Assembly (NCBI RefSeq): GCF_004217145.1
Contig: NZ_SHKR01000019.1
Span: forward strand, 124,001 to 188,000
Direction of reading: 5' to 3'
DNA length: 64,000 nt
From: Kribbella rubisoli
GTDB taxonomy: Bacteria; Actinomycetota; Actinomycetes; Propionibacteriales; Kribbellaceae
A program made the translations under genes and the position numbers. Positions within the stretch are counted from its first letter, which is position 1. Every line of letters begins with the position of its first letter. A model generated the notes under the pieces. The model saw nothing but the letters and a program-made list of their open reading frames with translations. It ran no database searches and was not told the DNA's origin. Positions 26,201 to 36,965 of this stretch are shown piece after piece.

Positions 26201-26229
26201 CTTTTGCCCGCCTCACCGACCGTGTCAAC

Positions 26230-28497
26230 TCAACCACCCGAGACGTGAACATCCTCACGAACCGTCGGCGCCATCCAATGCGGCCCGGCGCTCCACCCGA
26301 GCAGCCGACGCCCGCCTCCAACTGTCCGGCCTTCCGCGTCGAATCGCTCGCCCGCGACCACCTGCTGCAGCCCTGCAACGGCCGGCGCCAGCCGAGGATC
26401 AGCCAGCCGCTCCAGCACCTCAATTTGGGACGCCTGCGAGCAGAAGCTCAGGTAGAAGATCGCCTGCCGCCACGCGTACGCCACCTTCCTGATGTCCAAC
26501 TGCCGCTGAACCGCCCAGGTGAACGCACGGTCCGCCAGCTCAGGCGCGACCTCCCGCAGCCAGTCGATCAGCTCCAGCCCCTCGACCAGCACCGCCAGGT
26601 TGTGGGTGGTCAGGATCTGGCTCTGCTCCAGCACGGTCCCGTTCTGAGCGACGTGGCCGCCACCCTTCCCGGCCTCGTGCGCACGCTGGCGGCATACGTC
26701 TGCGAAGTCGTCCGCGGTCGCCTTGCCCCAGCGCATGTACCTACGCTGCTCCACGGCGGGCCAGGACGCCGGCAGGTCGTAGTACCGCGCGTAGAGCGTC
26801 CCGAACATCACCCGGCTTGCCACCGACGCCGCATGCCGCCACTTCTCGGTGAACGTCCCCATGAAGATGTCGGCCGCGACCTCCTCGACGAGCGGCAGCT
26901 TGAGGTCGGCCTGTGAGGCCAGTGCGCCGAACTCCCGGACGAGCGGATTCGGCAGGATCATCTGCGGAAAGGCGGTGAGCGCCAGAACCGTCGTCTCGCG
27001 CAGCGACTGCGCCGCGGCGCGCGTCGCCTGAACACGCTGATCGCGGTACGGCGCCACTGCGGCGATCCACGGCAGTTCGTCGAACCGCACCTGGTGTTCA
27101 AGGTTGAGCAGCAACAGGCTCCGCCGACGCCGGAAGGCCGCGTAGCTCTGGGCGTAGGCGGCGGCCAGAGACGGGTCCTCGATGTTGGCGGCGAGCAACT
27201 GCGACGTGATCTGCGGCAGCACCTGCGCGAGCACCTCCCCCGAGCTGATGACGCCGCGATCCACCAGCTCACCGATCGGGGCCTCCAGCGCCCGCGCTGC
27301 CTTCGCAAGCAGGTGCGCCGGAATGGCTGAGCCGGCCGCCGCGGGAACCTCGTCGGCGGTCACGTCGCCATCGATCGCATCGAGTGTGGGCAGCCCGCCG
27401 TCATCCGGGAACCGATCCAGCCGGCAGCTCAATACGTGTGCCAACGTCGCGTACGTCGGCCGCGCGGCGACGGCGTTCTGCGTCGTACGCAAGGCGGCAC
27501 GCGCCTCCGATCCGGGCGCGCCGTGGGCCTGGATCGTGTTGGCCAGCGCACGACGGATCCAGCCGACCTCCCGACCGGTCAGCGCCGAACTGTCGGACGG
27601 ACAACGCTCGAGCGCCGCCTGCAGCCGGGCGAAGTTGCTCTTCGGAGGCTGCTGCCGATGGACCTCGGCAGCGGCTCGGAACTCGTCCAGCCATTGAGAA
27701 CGCCGTTCCATCCAGTCGTCCGGCCAGACCCGGCACGGCCAGCCACCGACGACCGCACCGTCGGCGGTCAGCTCCGGCAGTTCGTCGTCGACCGTGTCGC
27801 ACCACAGCGCCACCAAGCGGTCGTACAGCGGGTTCCAGATCCGCAGAGTCTCCAGCATGGCAGCGATCCGCGGCCGTACCGTTGCCTGCCGCAACGTACT
27901 GCGTACCTCGGCGACCGGCTGCAGCCGCACGACCGCGCCGGACGGCGTCGACGACCGGCTGAACGTCGGCGTGAACCGGAGCCGGTGCATCAGCGGGCGG
28001 AGCTCCGACGTGAGGTCGAGCGCCGCGGCGTACTGCTTGTGCTCGAGCAACCAGGCGACGACCAGCAGCGCCGACTCTTCGGGGACGTCGATCCGGTAGT
28101 TGTTGGTGTGCAGGGCCTGGCTGAGCTCCGCGAGCCCTTCGTCGCCGAGGAACCACAGGTTGAGCCGCTCCCGGTCGGTCTCCCCCGGCGCGTCCTCCGG
28201 CACTCGTGCAAGCTCGTCCTCGCGCAGCGGCGCCTCTGCGACGTACCGCCCGGTCGCGAACCCGCCGTGCGCCACCTCGAGCGTGACCCAGGCCGGCGTG
28301 TCCGCCACCGGGGTCCGCGATCCGACCGTGAGTCGCCCGGAGGCCATCCCGTCGAGAACGTTGCGCCAGGCATCGACCCGGACGGCAGCACGTCGGCGTA
28401 CGGCGAGATCGTCGGAGATCAGCGCCCGCTCGAGAGCCTGTTCGAGCCGGACCATCGCGTACCCGGCCGAGGCTGTGGCGCGCGCTTCCTCTGACAT
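26230..28497 (-). CDS. Large conserved-looking protein of unknown function (755 residues)
   Basis: No known domain is recognised. The protein starts MSEEARATASAGYAMVRLEQ, looks largely alpha-helical and soluble, and has no signal peptide or membrane helix. Well-formed segments include LNLWFLGDEGLAELSQALHT, NNYRIDVPEESALLVVAWLL, RIWNPLYDRLVALWCDTVDD and AFTWAVQRQLDIRKVAYAWR. Codon use is normal for the window, which argues for a real gene. It ends 29 bp before the iron-box repeats and is on the same strand as the siderophore operon, but those repeats separate the two transcription units. Confidence 0.75.
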   Translation of the reverse strand: MSEEARATASAGYAMVRLEQALERALISDDLAVRRRAAVRVDAWRNVLDGMASGRLTVGSRTPVADTPAWVTLEVAHGGFATGRYVAEAPLREDELARVPEDAPGETDRERLNLWFLGDEGLAELSQALHTNNYRIDVPEESALLVVAWLLEHKQYAAALDLTSELRPLMHRLRFTPTFSRSSTPSGAVVRLQPVAEVRSTLRQATVRPRIAAMLETLRIWNPLYDRLVALWCDTVDDELPELTADGAVVGGWPCRVWPDDWMERRSQWLDEFRAAAEVHRQQPPKSNFARLQAALERCPSDSSALTGREVGWIRRALANTIQAHGAPGSEARAALRTTQNAVAARPTYATLAHVLSCRLDRFPDDGGLPTLDAIDGDVTADEVPAAAGSAIPAHLLAKAARALEAPIGELVDRGVISSGEVLAQVLPQITSQLLAANIEDPSLAAAYAQSYAAFRRRRSLLLLNLEHQVRFDELPWIAAVAPYRDQRVQATRAAAQSLRETTVLALTAFPQMILPNPLVREFGALASQADLKLPLVEEVAADIFMGTFTEKWRHAASVASRVMFGTLYARYYDLPASWPAVEQRRYMRWGKATADDFADVCRQRAHEAGKGGGHVAQNGTVLEQSQILTTHNLAVLVEGLELIDWLREVAPELADRAFTWAVQRQLDIRKVAYAWRQAIFYLSFCSQASQIEVLERLADPRLAPAVAGLQQVVAGERFDAEGRTVGGGRRLLGWSAGPHWMAPTVREDVHVSGG

Positions 28498-28525
28498 AGG
28501 ACCCCGTTTCCCTGGTCATCCAGAG

Positions 28526-28595
28526 ACATGGAGGCAGGACTCGAACCTGCGCCCTCCCGGTGCAGCCGGGCGATCTACCCCTGATCTACTCCATG
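28526..28595 (-). tRNA. Unusual tRNA, probably tRNA-Cys(GCA), with short anticodon loop
   Basis: Read on the minus strand this 70-nt unit folds as a tRNA: acceptor CATGGAG/CTCCATG (7 bp), U8-A9, D-arm GATC-AGGGGTA-GATC, T-arm GCAGG-TTCGAGT-CCTGC and discriminator U73, the main identity base of tRNA-Cys. The anticodon arm is CCCGG-CTGCA-CCGGG: the best stem leaves a 5-nt loop with U33-GCA. Opening the closing pair gives a 7-nt loop but with C33 and anticodon UGC. No CCA is encoded. It is about two to three bases shorter than normal. Confidence 0.75.
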
Positions 28596-28609
28596 CAATG
28601 CATCCCAGC

Positions 28610-29907
28610 CTAACCGCCGTACGGCGTTCTCGTCAGGACAAATGTGGCGATGTTGAGGTGCGAGATCGTGTCGCCGTCGCGGATGACGTGCAGCTTTTCG
28701 CCGGCCAGGTAGCCGTCGCGGCCGTGGTAGAGGTCGGGTCCCAGCGGGGAGAGGCGGGTGGTGAGGCCGCCGCTGAGCTGCAGAATGCCCGCGGAGACAG
28801 AGATCGTGAGCGGTGTGTTGCCCCAGTACCAGTGACCGAGCAGGTCGGTGCCTTGGGCAAGCGTCGGCTCCGGGACCCACTCCTGCGCGAGCGGCGGCTC
28901 GTACGCTGCCAGGATGCGGACCAGGTCCGGCGCCAGCGAGGCGACCCGCCCGTACGTCGCATTGCCGAGCGTGACGGCTCCGATCCGGCGTACCCGGTCG
29001 ACGAACAGGCCCGCGAGGAATCCGGGCATCGAGCCGGTGTGACCGATCAGCAGATGCGGGTCGTCGGCGATCAACCGCAGACCAAGACCGTACGACGCCG
29101 TCAGCCCTTCCCGCGGATCCGATGCGACCGGAGCCGCCATCTCCTCGACCGTCTCCCGGCTCAACACCTCATGCACGGGATCGATCCAGAACGCCGCATA
29201 CCGGGCCAGATCCTCGATCGTGCTCCACAGCTGGCCAGCCGGCGCCATCGCGCCCGAGTCGTAGGCCGGCTCCGGCACGAGCTGGCCGCTGAACGGATGA
29301 ACCGAGAAACCCTCGGCCGCCGGCGTCGACGGGAAGTACGTCGTCCGCCGCATCTCCAGCGGATCGAGAATGCGCTCCTGCGCCAACTCCCACCACGAGG
29401 TCCCGCGCAACCGCGCGACGATCTCACCGAGCAGCCCATACCCGAGGTTCGAGTAGTGATGCCGCCGATCCGCCGGCCCGACCGCCTGCGACTCATCCAT
29501 CGCCGCCGTCAGCTCATCGAACGAAACCCCCGGATTCCGTTCCCACCAAGGCCCTTCAGGCTCCGCATTCATCCCACCACTGTGCGCCAGCAGCTGCCGA
29601 ACCGTCCGATCCCCGAACGCAACCCCCGGCAAATGCTTGCCCACAGCATCGTTCAACGACAACAACCCATCATCGCGGCACTGCATCACCAAAACCGCCG
29701 TCAACGTCTTGGTAATCGACCCGACCCTGTACTGCACGTCCGCCCCCGGCAGCGCCCCGCCTGCCGACGCGAATCGCCCGCGCGCGCCGGTCCACACCAG
29801 CGCCCCGTCCCGGATCACGCCACCGTTGACCGACGGCAACTTCCCTTCACTCTGAGCCGTCGCAATCTCGGCGTACAGAGCAGCGGCGGTGTCAGAACGC
29901 AGGGACA

Positions 29908-29908
<1 letters not shown>
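28610..29908 (-). CDS. Serine hydrolase of the class C beta-lactamase family (S12)
   Basis: 432 residues. The catalytic motifs are visible: S-x-x-K in YRVGSITKTLTAVLVM (near residue 64), Y-x-N in HHYSNLGYGLLGEIVARL and the third-box H-T-G in LIGHTGSMPGFLAG. A C-terminal lipocalin-like extension (GHWYWGNTPLTISVSAG) is common in this group. No signal peptide, so it is probably a cytoplasmic esterase or peptidase rather than a secreted beta-lactamase. The ATG overlaps the gcvP stop by one base (TAATG), suggesting that it is translated from the gcvP message. Confidence 0.9.
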
Positions 29909-32739
<2,831 letters not shown>

Positions 32740-32814
32740 CAGAGGCTCCGTTGCTGACAATGCTTCCGGTCGCCTCCCCCTCTGTCACACGAACGTGCTT
32801 CAGAGTCGCCTAAG

Positions 32815-32894
32815 GCACTCGGTCCATGGGCCTGAGAGGTTCCGGGGAGGAATTGCCCCTTCGGCGCCCGATGACACGGGTCTCTCCCGAGTGC
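32815..32894 (-). promoter_or_regulatory. Glycine riboswitch aptamer upstream of gcvP
   Basis: On the minus strand, P1 pairs GCACTCGG (32894-32887) with CCGAGTGC (32822-32815). Inside it lie the conserved glycine-aptamer pieces GGGAGAGACC, CGCCGAAGGGGCAA and CTCTCAGGC in order. A further GCGACTCTGAAG follows just outside P1, which fits the ghost-aptamer linker of single-aptamer glycine riboswitches. It ends 75 bases before the gcvP ATG. Confidence 0.92.
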
Positions 32895-32914
32895 TGTGTA
32901 CGGCTGAAACGAGG

Positions 32915-33808
32915 CTACCAGGAATCTTGGAACAGTTCGGGCAGGAGTCGCCGGGCGGCGGGCCTGGCCGCCTCGACCTGCTCCGCGGACGCCGACTGCA
33001 TCGGCCAGCGGACCCGGGTGCCGACGTCGGCCCAGTCCCCGACCGCGGCCAGGAACTTGTCCAGCGCCGGGTTCGACAGCCCGATCTTCTGCAGCGGCGC
33101 GACGTGCGCCGCGAAGAACTCCGCGATCCGGCGCTCGACATCCAGATCATGAGCGGTCCGTACGGCGCCGTTGGGCGACAGTGCAGCGACGTTCGAGTAG
33201 CTGCCGTGCGCGCCGAGTAACGACATACTCGCCAGGAAGTGCCCAGGCACGAAGATCGCGAGCCCGGACCTCAGCGCCTCGTCGAACCACGCCTTGTCGC
33301 CACCGGCAGTCTTCAACCCGATCAGACTCGGCACCGCCTCGGCGAGCTCACACAGCTGCCGCGGCGCAACAGCCGTCTTCGCGTGCGGCGGGTTGTACAA
33401 GACGAGCGGCACCTCCCCGGCGACGTCTGCCACCCGCTGGAGGAACGCCAGCAGCTCACGGGAATTCAGCGGAATCCAGTCCGGAACGATCACCTGAATC
33501 GCTCCAGGTGCCAGCTTCGCTGCCCGCTCGACCCGCGACAGCTGCACCTGCGCCGACGGATGACTGGCACCGAGCTGGAACGGTTTACCCGCCGCGGCAA
33601 GCAACGAGTTGATCCGGTCGAACTCGTCCTCGGTCAGCGTCTGGAACTCCCCCGCCGTCCCGTGGGCGTACAGCCCGTCCACCTCGGACGACGCCAGTAC
33701 GGCGAGTTGGGACTCGAGCCGGGCGAAGTCGATCGAGTCGTCCGCGTTCAGGGGCAGCAACAAGGTCGCCCACACACCGCGGAGCGAGTCAGCAGTGAGT
33801 GGGCGCAC
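32915..33808 (-). CDS. Dihydrodipicolinate synthase/N-acetylneuraminate lyase family protein
   Basis: 297 residues. TIM-barrel Schiff-base aldolase/lyase: the Schiff lysine is in SLIGLKTAGGDKAWF and the catalytic Tyr in VPLVLYNPPHAKT; the N-terminal GLYAHGTAGEFQTLTEDEF replaces the G-T-T-G-E of true DapA with G-T-A-G-E. It is therefore probably a 2-oxo acid aldolase or dehydratase rather than the lysine enzyme. The GTG start lacks a ribosome site and a CATAGT hexamer lies 8 bases upstream, so leaderless translation is possible. It is placed between the MerR gene and the riboswitch. Confidence 0.88.
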   Translation of the reverse strand: MRPLTADSLRGVWATLLLPLNADDSIDFARLESQLAVLASSEVDGLYAHGTAGEFQTLTEDEFDRINSLLAAAGKPFQLGASHPSAQVQLSRVERAAKLAPGAIQVIVPDWIPLNSRELLAFLQRVADVAGEVPLVLYNPPHAKTAVAPRQLCELAEAVPSLIGLKTAGGDKAWFDEALRSGLAIFVPGHFLASMSLLGAHGSYSNVAALSPNGAVRTAHDLDVERRIAEFFAAHVAPLQKIGLSNPALDKFLAAVGDWADVGTRVRWPMQSASAEQVEAARPAARRLLPELFQDSW

Positions 33809-33822
33809 AAGACAGAACTATG

Positions 33823-34455
33823 TCAGCCCGTCATCCGGGCGCGACGGCGGGCGGCGAGCTCGTCGCCGGCGTGGCCGTCGGAGTCACCTTCGTCGTGACC
33901 GTCGGCACGCTCGGTGGGCAGCTCGGAGAGCGAGCCCTCGACCTCACGCCAGACGCCGCCGAGCGCGATACCGAACACGCCCTGGCCGCCGGCCAGCAGG
34001 TCGATCACCTCGTCGGGCGACGAGCACATGTACACCGACGCGCCGTCGCTCATCAGCGTGATCTGGGTCAGGTCGTCGAAGCCGCGCTTGCTCAGGTGCG
34101 CGATCGCGGTCCGGATCTGCTGCAGCGAGATCCCGGCGTCGAGCAGCCGCTTGATCACCTTCAGCAACAGAACGTCACGGAAACCGTACAACCGCTGGGT
34201 CCCGGAGCCGGTCGCCGGGCGAACCGACGGCGAGACCAGACCGGTCCGCGCCCAGTAGTCGAGCTGCCGGTAGGTGATCCCGGCCGCGGCGCAGGCCGTC
34301 GGACCGCGGAACCCGACATCCTCCGGCATCGGCCGCAGGTCGTCGTCGAACAGCAGACCCTGTACGCCGGCGGTGGCCGTAGCAGCTGCCACAGCCTCGG
34401 CGTGCGCGTCGGACGTCGACTGCGCCGTCAGATCCGTGTCGCCGGTGCGTGTCAC
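33823..34455 (-). CDS. MerR-family transcriptional regulator (Rv1830-like)
   Basis: 210 residues from GTG 34455 with GGGAGG seven bases upstream. A MerR winged-helix starts unusually late, at about residue 45 (FRGPTACAAAGITYRQLDYW, ARTGLVSPSVRP, RLYGFRDVLLLKVIKRLLDA), after a disordered N-terminal stretch. The C-terminal part (ITLMSDGASVYMCSSPDEVI) is conserved in the mycobacterial Rv1830 group, which sits in the same gene order after the nuclease gene. The tail is acidic then basic (LAARRRARMTG). Confidence 0.88.
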   Translation of the reverse strand: MTRTGDTDLTAQSTSDAHAEAVAAATATAGVQGLLFDDDLRPMPEDVGFRGPTACAAAGITYRQLDYWARTGLVSPSVRPATGSGTQRLYGFRDVLLLKVIKRLLDAGISLQQIRTAIAHLSKRGFDDLTQITLMSDGASVYMCSSPDEVIDLLAGGQGVFGIALGGVWREVEGSLSELPTERADGHDEGDSDGHAGDELAARRRARMTG

Positions 34456-34621
34456 GCCTGAGCCTCCCTGGATACCGACTGGAACGAGCCATCTCCGTGG
34501 AGTGACAGCACCCCACGACTCCTTCACGGTAAGCCGCCGTCCGGAGCGGGTCAACGACAACCGCACCGAGCCGGGAGCGTGTCGCGACCGCCGTACGAAT
34601 CGTTACCAAGCCGCTCTTGTA

Positions 34622-34647
34622 CCACCCGAGCCCAAACGCGCGGGTGG
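34622..34647. terminator. Hairpin after the bifunctional nuclease gene
   Basis: CCACCCG (34622-34628) pairs with CGGGTGG (34641-34647) around a 12-base loop, two bases past the stop of the minus-strand nuclease gene. The stem is short and has no U tract, so it is a weak terminator candidate. Confidence 0.4.
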
Positions 34648-34648
34648 A

Positions 34649-35140
34649 TCAACTCTTGTCGAAGTCCTCCGGAGTCACCTGGTCGAGGAACTCGCGGAAC
34701 CGCTCGACCTCCTCTTCCTCCACCACCTCGTCGTCGTCGGTCTCACTCTCCGGGACCGGGATCCCGGCCTCGGCCAGGATCTCCTCCGCGCAGAACACCG
34801 GCGTACCGGTCCGCAGCGCGAGCGCGATCGAGTCCGACGGCCGCGCGGAGATCTCGGTCTTGTCGTCGAAGACCAGGATCGCCTCGAACACCCCGTCGTT
34901 CAGGTTCACGATCCGGACCTGGCTGAGCGTGTGCCCGAGCACCCGGATGGTCTCGGCGAACAGGTCGTGGGTCAGCGGCCTGGGCGGCTCCATGCCCTGC
35001 TGGGCGAACGCGATCGCACTGGCCTCGGCGGCCCCGATCCAGATCGGCAGATACCGCTCTCCGCCGACCTCTTTCAGCAGCACGATCGGCTGACTCGAGG
35101 GCATCTCAACCCGGACTCCGACCACGTCGACTTCGCGCAC
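34649..35140 (-). CDS. Bifunctional nuclease (BFN/DUF151) domain protein
   Basis: 163 residues from a GTG at 35140. The BFN domain covers residues 1-130: QPIVLLKEVGGERYLPIWIG, AEASAIAFAQQG, LTHDLFAETIRVLG and SARPSDSIALALRTGTPVFC. The C-terminus is strongly acidic (ESETDDDEVVEEEEVERFRE). Same place and size as M. tuberculosis Rv1829. Plant BFN proteins cleave DNA and RNA; in actinobacteria the role is not settled. It lies between two MerR genes. Confidence 0.92.
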   Translation of the reverse strand: MREVDVVGVRVEMPSSQPIVLLKEVGGERYLPIWIGAAEASAIAFAQQGMEPPRPLTHDLFAETIRVLGHTLSQVRIVNLNDGVFEAILVFDDKTEISARPSDSIALALRTGTPVFCAEEILAEAGIPVPESETDDDEVVEEEEVERFREFLDQVTPEDFDKS

Positions 35141-35188
35141 ACCTTCAGCCTACTCCGAGGGGAAGCCCCGGGGTGCCCCCGCGGTTCG

Positions 35189-35902
35189 CTACGGACGCGG
35201 CAGGCGGGAACGGACCAGTGCGGTGTGCAACCGAACGGTCAGGGCGGCCAGCTCCCCGGTCTGTTCGGTACGGCGCGGGCCGGTGACCTGCTCGATCAGC
35301 CCGACCTCCCGATCGGCCGCCGTACGGAAGGCGCGCAGGTGCCGGGGCTCGAGCCCGTACCCGGCCAGCTCCGCGGCGACCTGGGCGATCACGATCGCGT
35401 CGCCGCCGTAGTGGTTGCCGCTGGCCACCACCAGGCCGTGGCTCTCCAGCTCGCCGAGCAGCTCCGACGAGACTCCGGCAGCGGCCTGGAGCTCGCTGCG
35501 GGTCAGCCGCAGCTCGGTGCCCGAGGCACCGAAATCGTCCGCGACCGGCTGACCGGGGGTCTGCGGCAACGAGCTCGGCGCGACCGGTGGGCCCGCGGCG
35601 GCCGGACGCAGGCCGCGGTCGATCGCGCCGAGATGTTCCTTGATCACCTTCAGCGGCAGGTACTGGTCGCGTTGCGCGGTCAGCACATACCGCAGCCGCT
35701 CGACGTCGGCGGCACTGAACTTGCGGTACCCCGACGCCGTCCGGGCAGGCGTCACCAGTCCCTCGGCCTCCAGGAACCGGATCTTGGAGATCGTGACATC
35801 GGCGAACTCGGCCTGCAGCAGCTGCAGCACCTGGCCGATGCCGCGACCGTCCGCCGGCCCTCCGGCCGTGGAATCAGCGGCGCTCGGATCAGGCCTGGCC
35901 AC
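35189..35902 (-). CDS. MerR-family regulator, FtsR-like (Rv1828 orthologue)
   Basis: 237 residues from GTG 35902, overlapping the FHA gene by 14 bases. The N-terminal winged helix reads IGQVLQLLQAEFADVTISKI, RFLEAEGLVTPARTASGYRK and FSAADVERLRYVLTAQRDQY. A long linker precedes the C-terminal domain (LTRSELQAAAGVSSELLGEL). In Corynebacterium the equivalent protein FtsR activates ftsZ; that role is transferred by gene order and similarity. Confidence 0.9.
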   Translation of the reverse strand: MARPDPSAADSTAGGPADGRGIGQVLQLLQAEFADVTISKIRFLEAEGLVTPARTASGYRKFSAADVERLRYVLTAQRDQYLPLKVIKEHLGAIDRGLRPAAAGPPVAPSSLPQTPGQPVADDFGASGTELRLTRSELQAAAGVSSELLGELESHGLVVASGNHYGGDAIVIAQVAAELAGYGLEPRHLRAFRTAADREVGLIEQVTGPRRTEQTGELAALTVRLHTALVRSRLPRP

Positions 35903-36425
35903 TGGCGTAGTACACCAGCCGGTACTTGCCGATCTGAACCTCGTCGCCGTTGCTCAGCTGGACCTCGTCGATCCGGTCGCGGTTGACGTACGTGCCGTTC
36001 AGGCTGCCGACGTCGCGGACCTTCACGCCGTACGGGTCGCGGCGGAACTCCGCGTGCCGGCGGGACACGGTGACGTCGTCGAGGAAGATGTCGCTGTCCG
36101 GGTGGCGGCCCGCGGTGACGACGTCGACGTCGAGCAGGAACCGGCTGCCCGCGTTCGGGCCGCGCTGCACGATCAGCAGAGCCGACCCGGCCGGCAGTGC
36201 GCCGACAGCGGCCTCGTCGTCGGCCGACAGCGGCTCACCGGTCTGCTCCGGCTCCGGCTCGGCGCCGATCGGAGTCAGCATCGCGGTGTCGGTGACGCCC
36301 GGCGTCGGCTGAGGCGTGGCCGGTGCTGCCGCCGGGCGGTCCGCGCCAGGCAGCATCGCTCCGCACTGCGAGCAGAACCGGCTGCCCTCGGAGTTCTCGT
36401 GCCCGCACTGGTTGCAGAACGGCAT
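35889..36425 (-). CDS. Zinc-ribbon and FHA-domain protein (GarA/OdhI-position)
   Basis: 178 residues from ATG 36425 with GGGAGG seven to eight bases upstream. Residues 1-25 are a zinc ribbon with two Cys pairs (FCNQCGHEN and FCSQCGAML), residues 26-75 a Pro/Ala linker, and residues 95-165 an FHA domain (TAGRHPDSDIFLDDVTVSRR, then GSLNGTYVNRDRI). GarA/OdhI regulate 2-oxoglutarate dehydrogenase and glutamate metabolism when unphosphorylated. Their N-terminal ETTS phosphorylation motif is not visible here, so regulation may differ. Confidence 0.9.
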   Translation of the reverse strand: MPFCNQCGHENSEGSRFCSQCGAMLPGADRPAAAPATPQPTPGVTDTAMLTPIGAEPEPEQTGEPLSADDEAAVGALPAGSALLIVQRGPNAGSRFLLDVDVVTAGRHPDSDIFLDDVTVSRRHAEFRRDPYGVKVRDVGSLNGTYVNRDRIDEVQLSNGDEVQIGKYRLVYYASGQA

Positions 36426-36511
36426 GCTGTGATCCTCCCGATCGCCGGGTGTCCGGCGACGTTTTCGATAGACCCCGTGTGAACAGTGTGACGTGCTGGA
36501 ACAAGATGAGA

Positions 36512-36543
36512 GGGCCTCAACCCTCGACCAGCGGTTGAGGCCC
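36512..36543 (-). terminator. Intrinsic terminator after gcvH
   Basis: GGGCCTCAACC (36512-36522) and GGTTGAGGCCC (36533-36543) form a perfect 11-bp stem around a 10-base loop. In the minus-strand transcript it starts 8 bases past the gcvH stop and is followed by the U-rich stretch TCTCATCTTGTT. Confidence 0.8.
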
Positions 36544-36551
36544 AAAACCTA

Positions 36552-36935
36552 TCAGCTCTGGTCGAGCTGTCCCTGATAGGCATCGGCGTCCATCAGCGCG
36601 GCGACCTCGGCCGCGTCCTCGACCTCGATGTCGAGCAGCCAGCCCTCGCCGTACGGGTCGCTGTTCACCAGGTCGGGCTGGTCGGCGAGCGCCTCGTTCA
36701 CCGCGGTGACGGTGCCGTTCACCGGGGCGAACAGGTCGCTCACGCTCTTGGTCGACTCCAGCTCGCCACACGCGTCGCCGGCCCGCACCGTGCTGCCGAC
36801 GTCGGGCAGCTGCACGTACACGATGTCGCCGAGCTGGTCCTGCGCGAAGTCGGTGATGCCGACCCGCACCGGTCCGTCGCTACCGGCCTTCAGCCACTCG
36901 TGCTCGGCCGTGTACTTCAGGTCTTCGGGGTACAC
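36552..36935 (-). CDS. gcvH: Glycine cleavage system H protein
   Basis: 127 residues from GTG 36935 (VYPEDLKYTAEHEW), with GAGGAACGAAG upstream; a TTG seven codons earlier is possible. It carries the lipoyl arm that shuttles the aminomethyl group. The lipoylation lysine is in GELESTKSVSDLFAPVNGTV, and the C-terminus has NSDPYGEGWLLDI. Full length. It lies in the same place as Rv1826, next to the FHA gene, with its own terminator. Confidence 0.95.
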   Translation of the reverse strand: MYPEDLKYTAEHEWLKAGSDGPVRVGITDFAQDQLGDIVYVQLPDVGSTVRAGDACGELESTKSVSDLFAPVNGTVTAVNEALADQPDLVNSDPYGEGWLLDIEVEDAAEVAALMDADAYQGQLDQS

Positions 36936-36965
36936 CTTCGTTCCTCTTTCACTCAAGGAGAACAG

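Noticed and set aside
28526..28595. tRNA as an integration site bounding a genomic island (13-28 kb)
   Set aside because: No integrase gene and no second copy of the tRNA 3' end was seen in the window.
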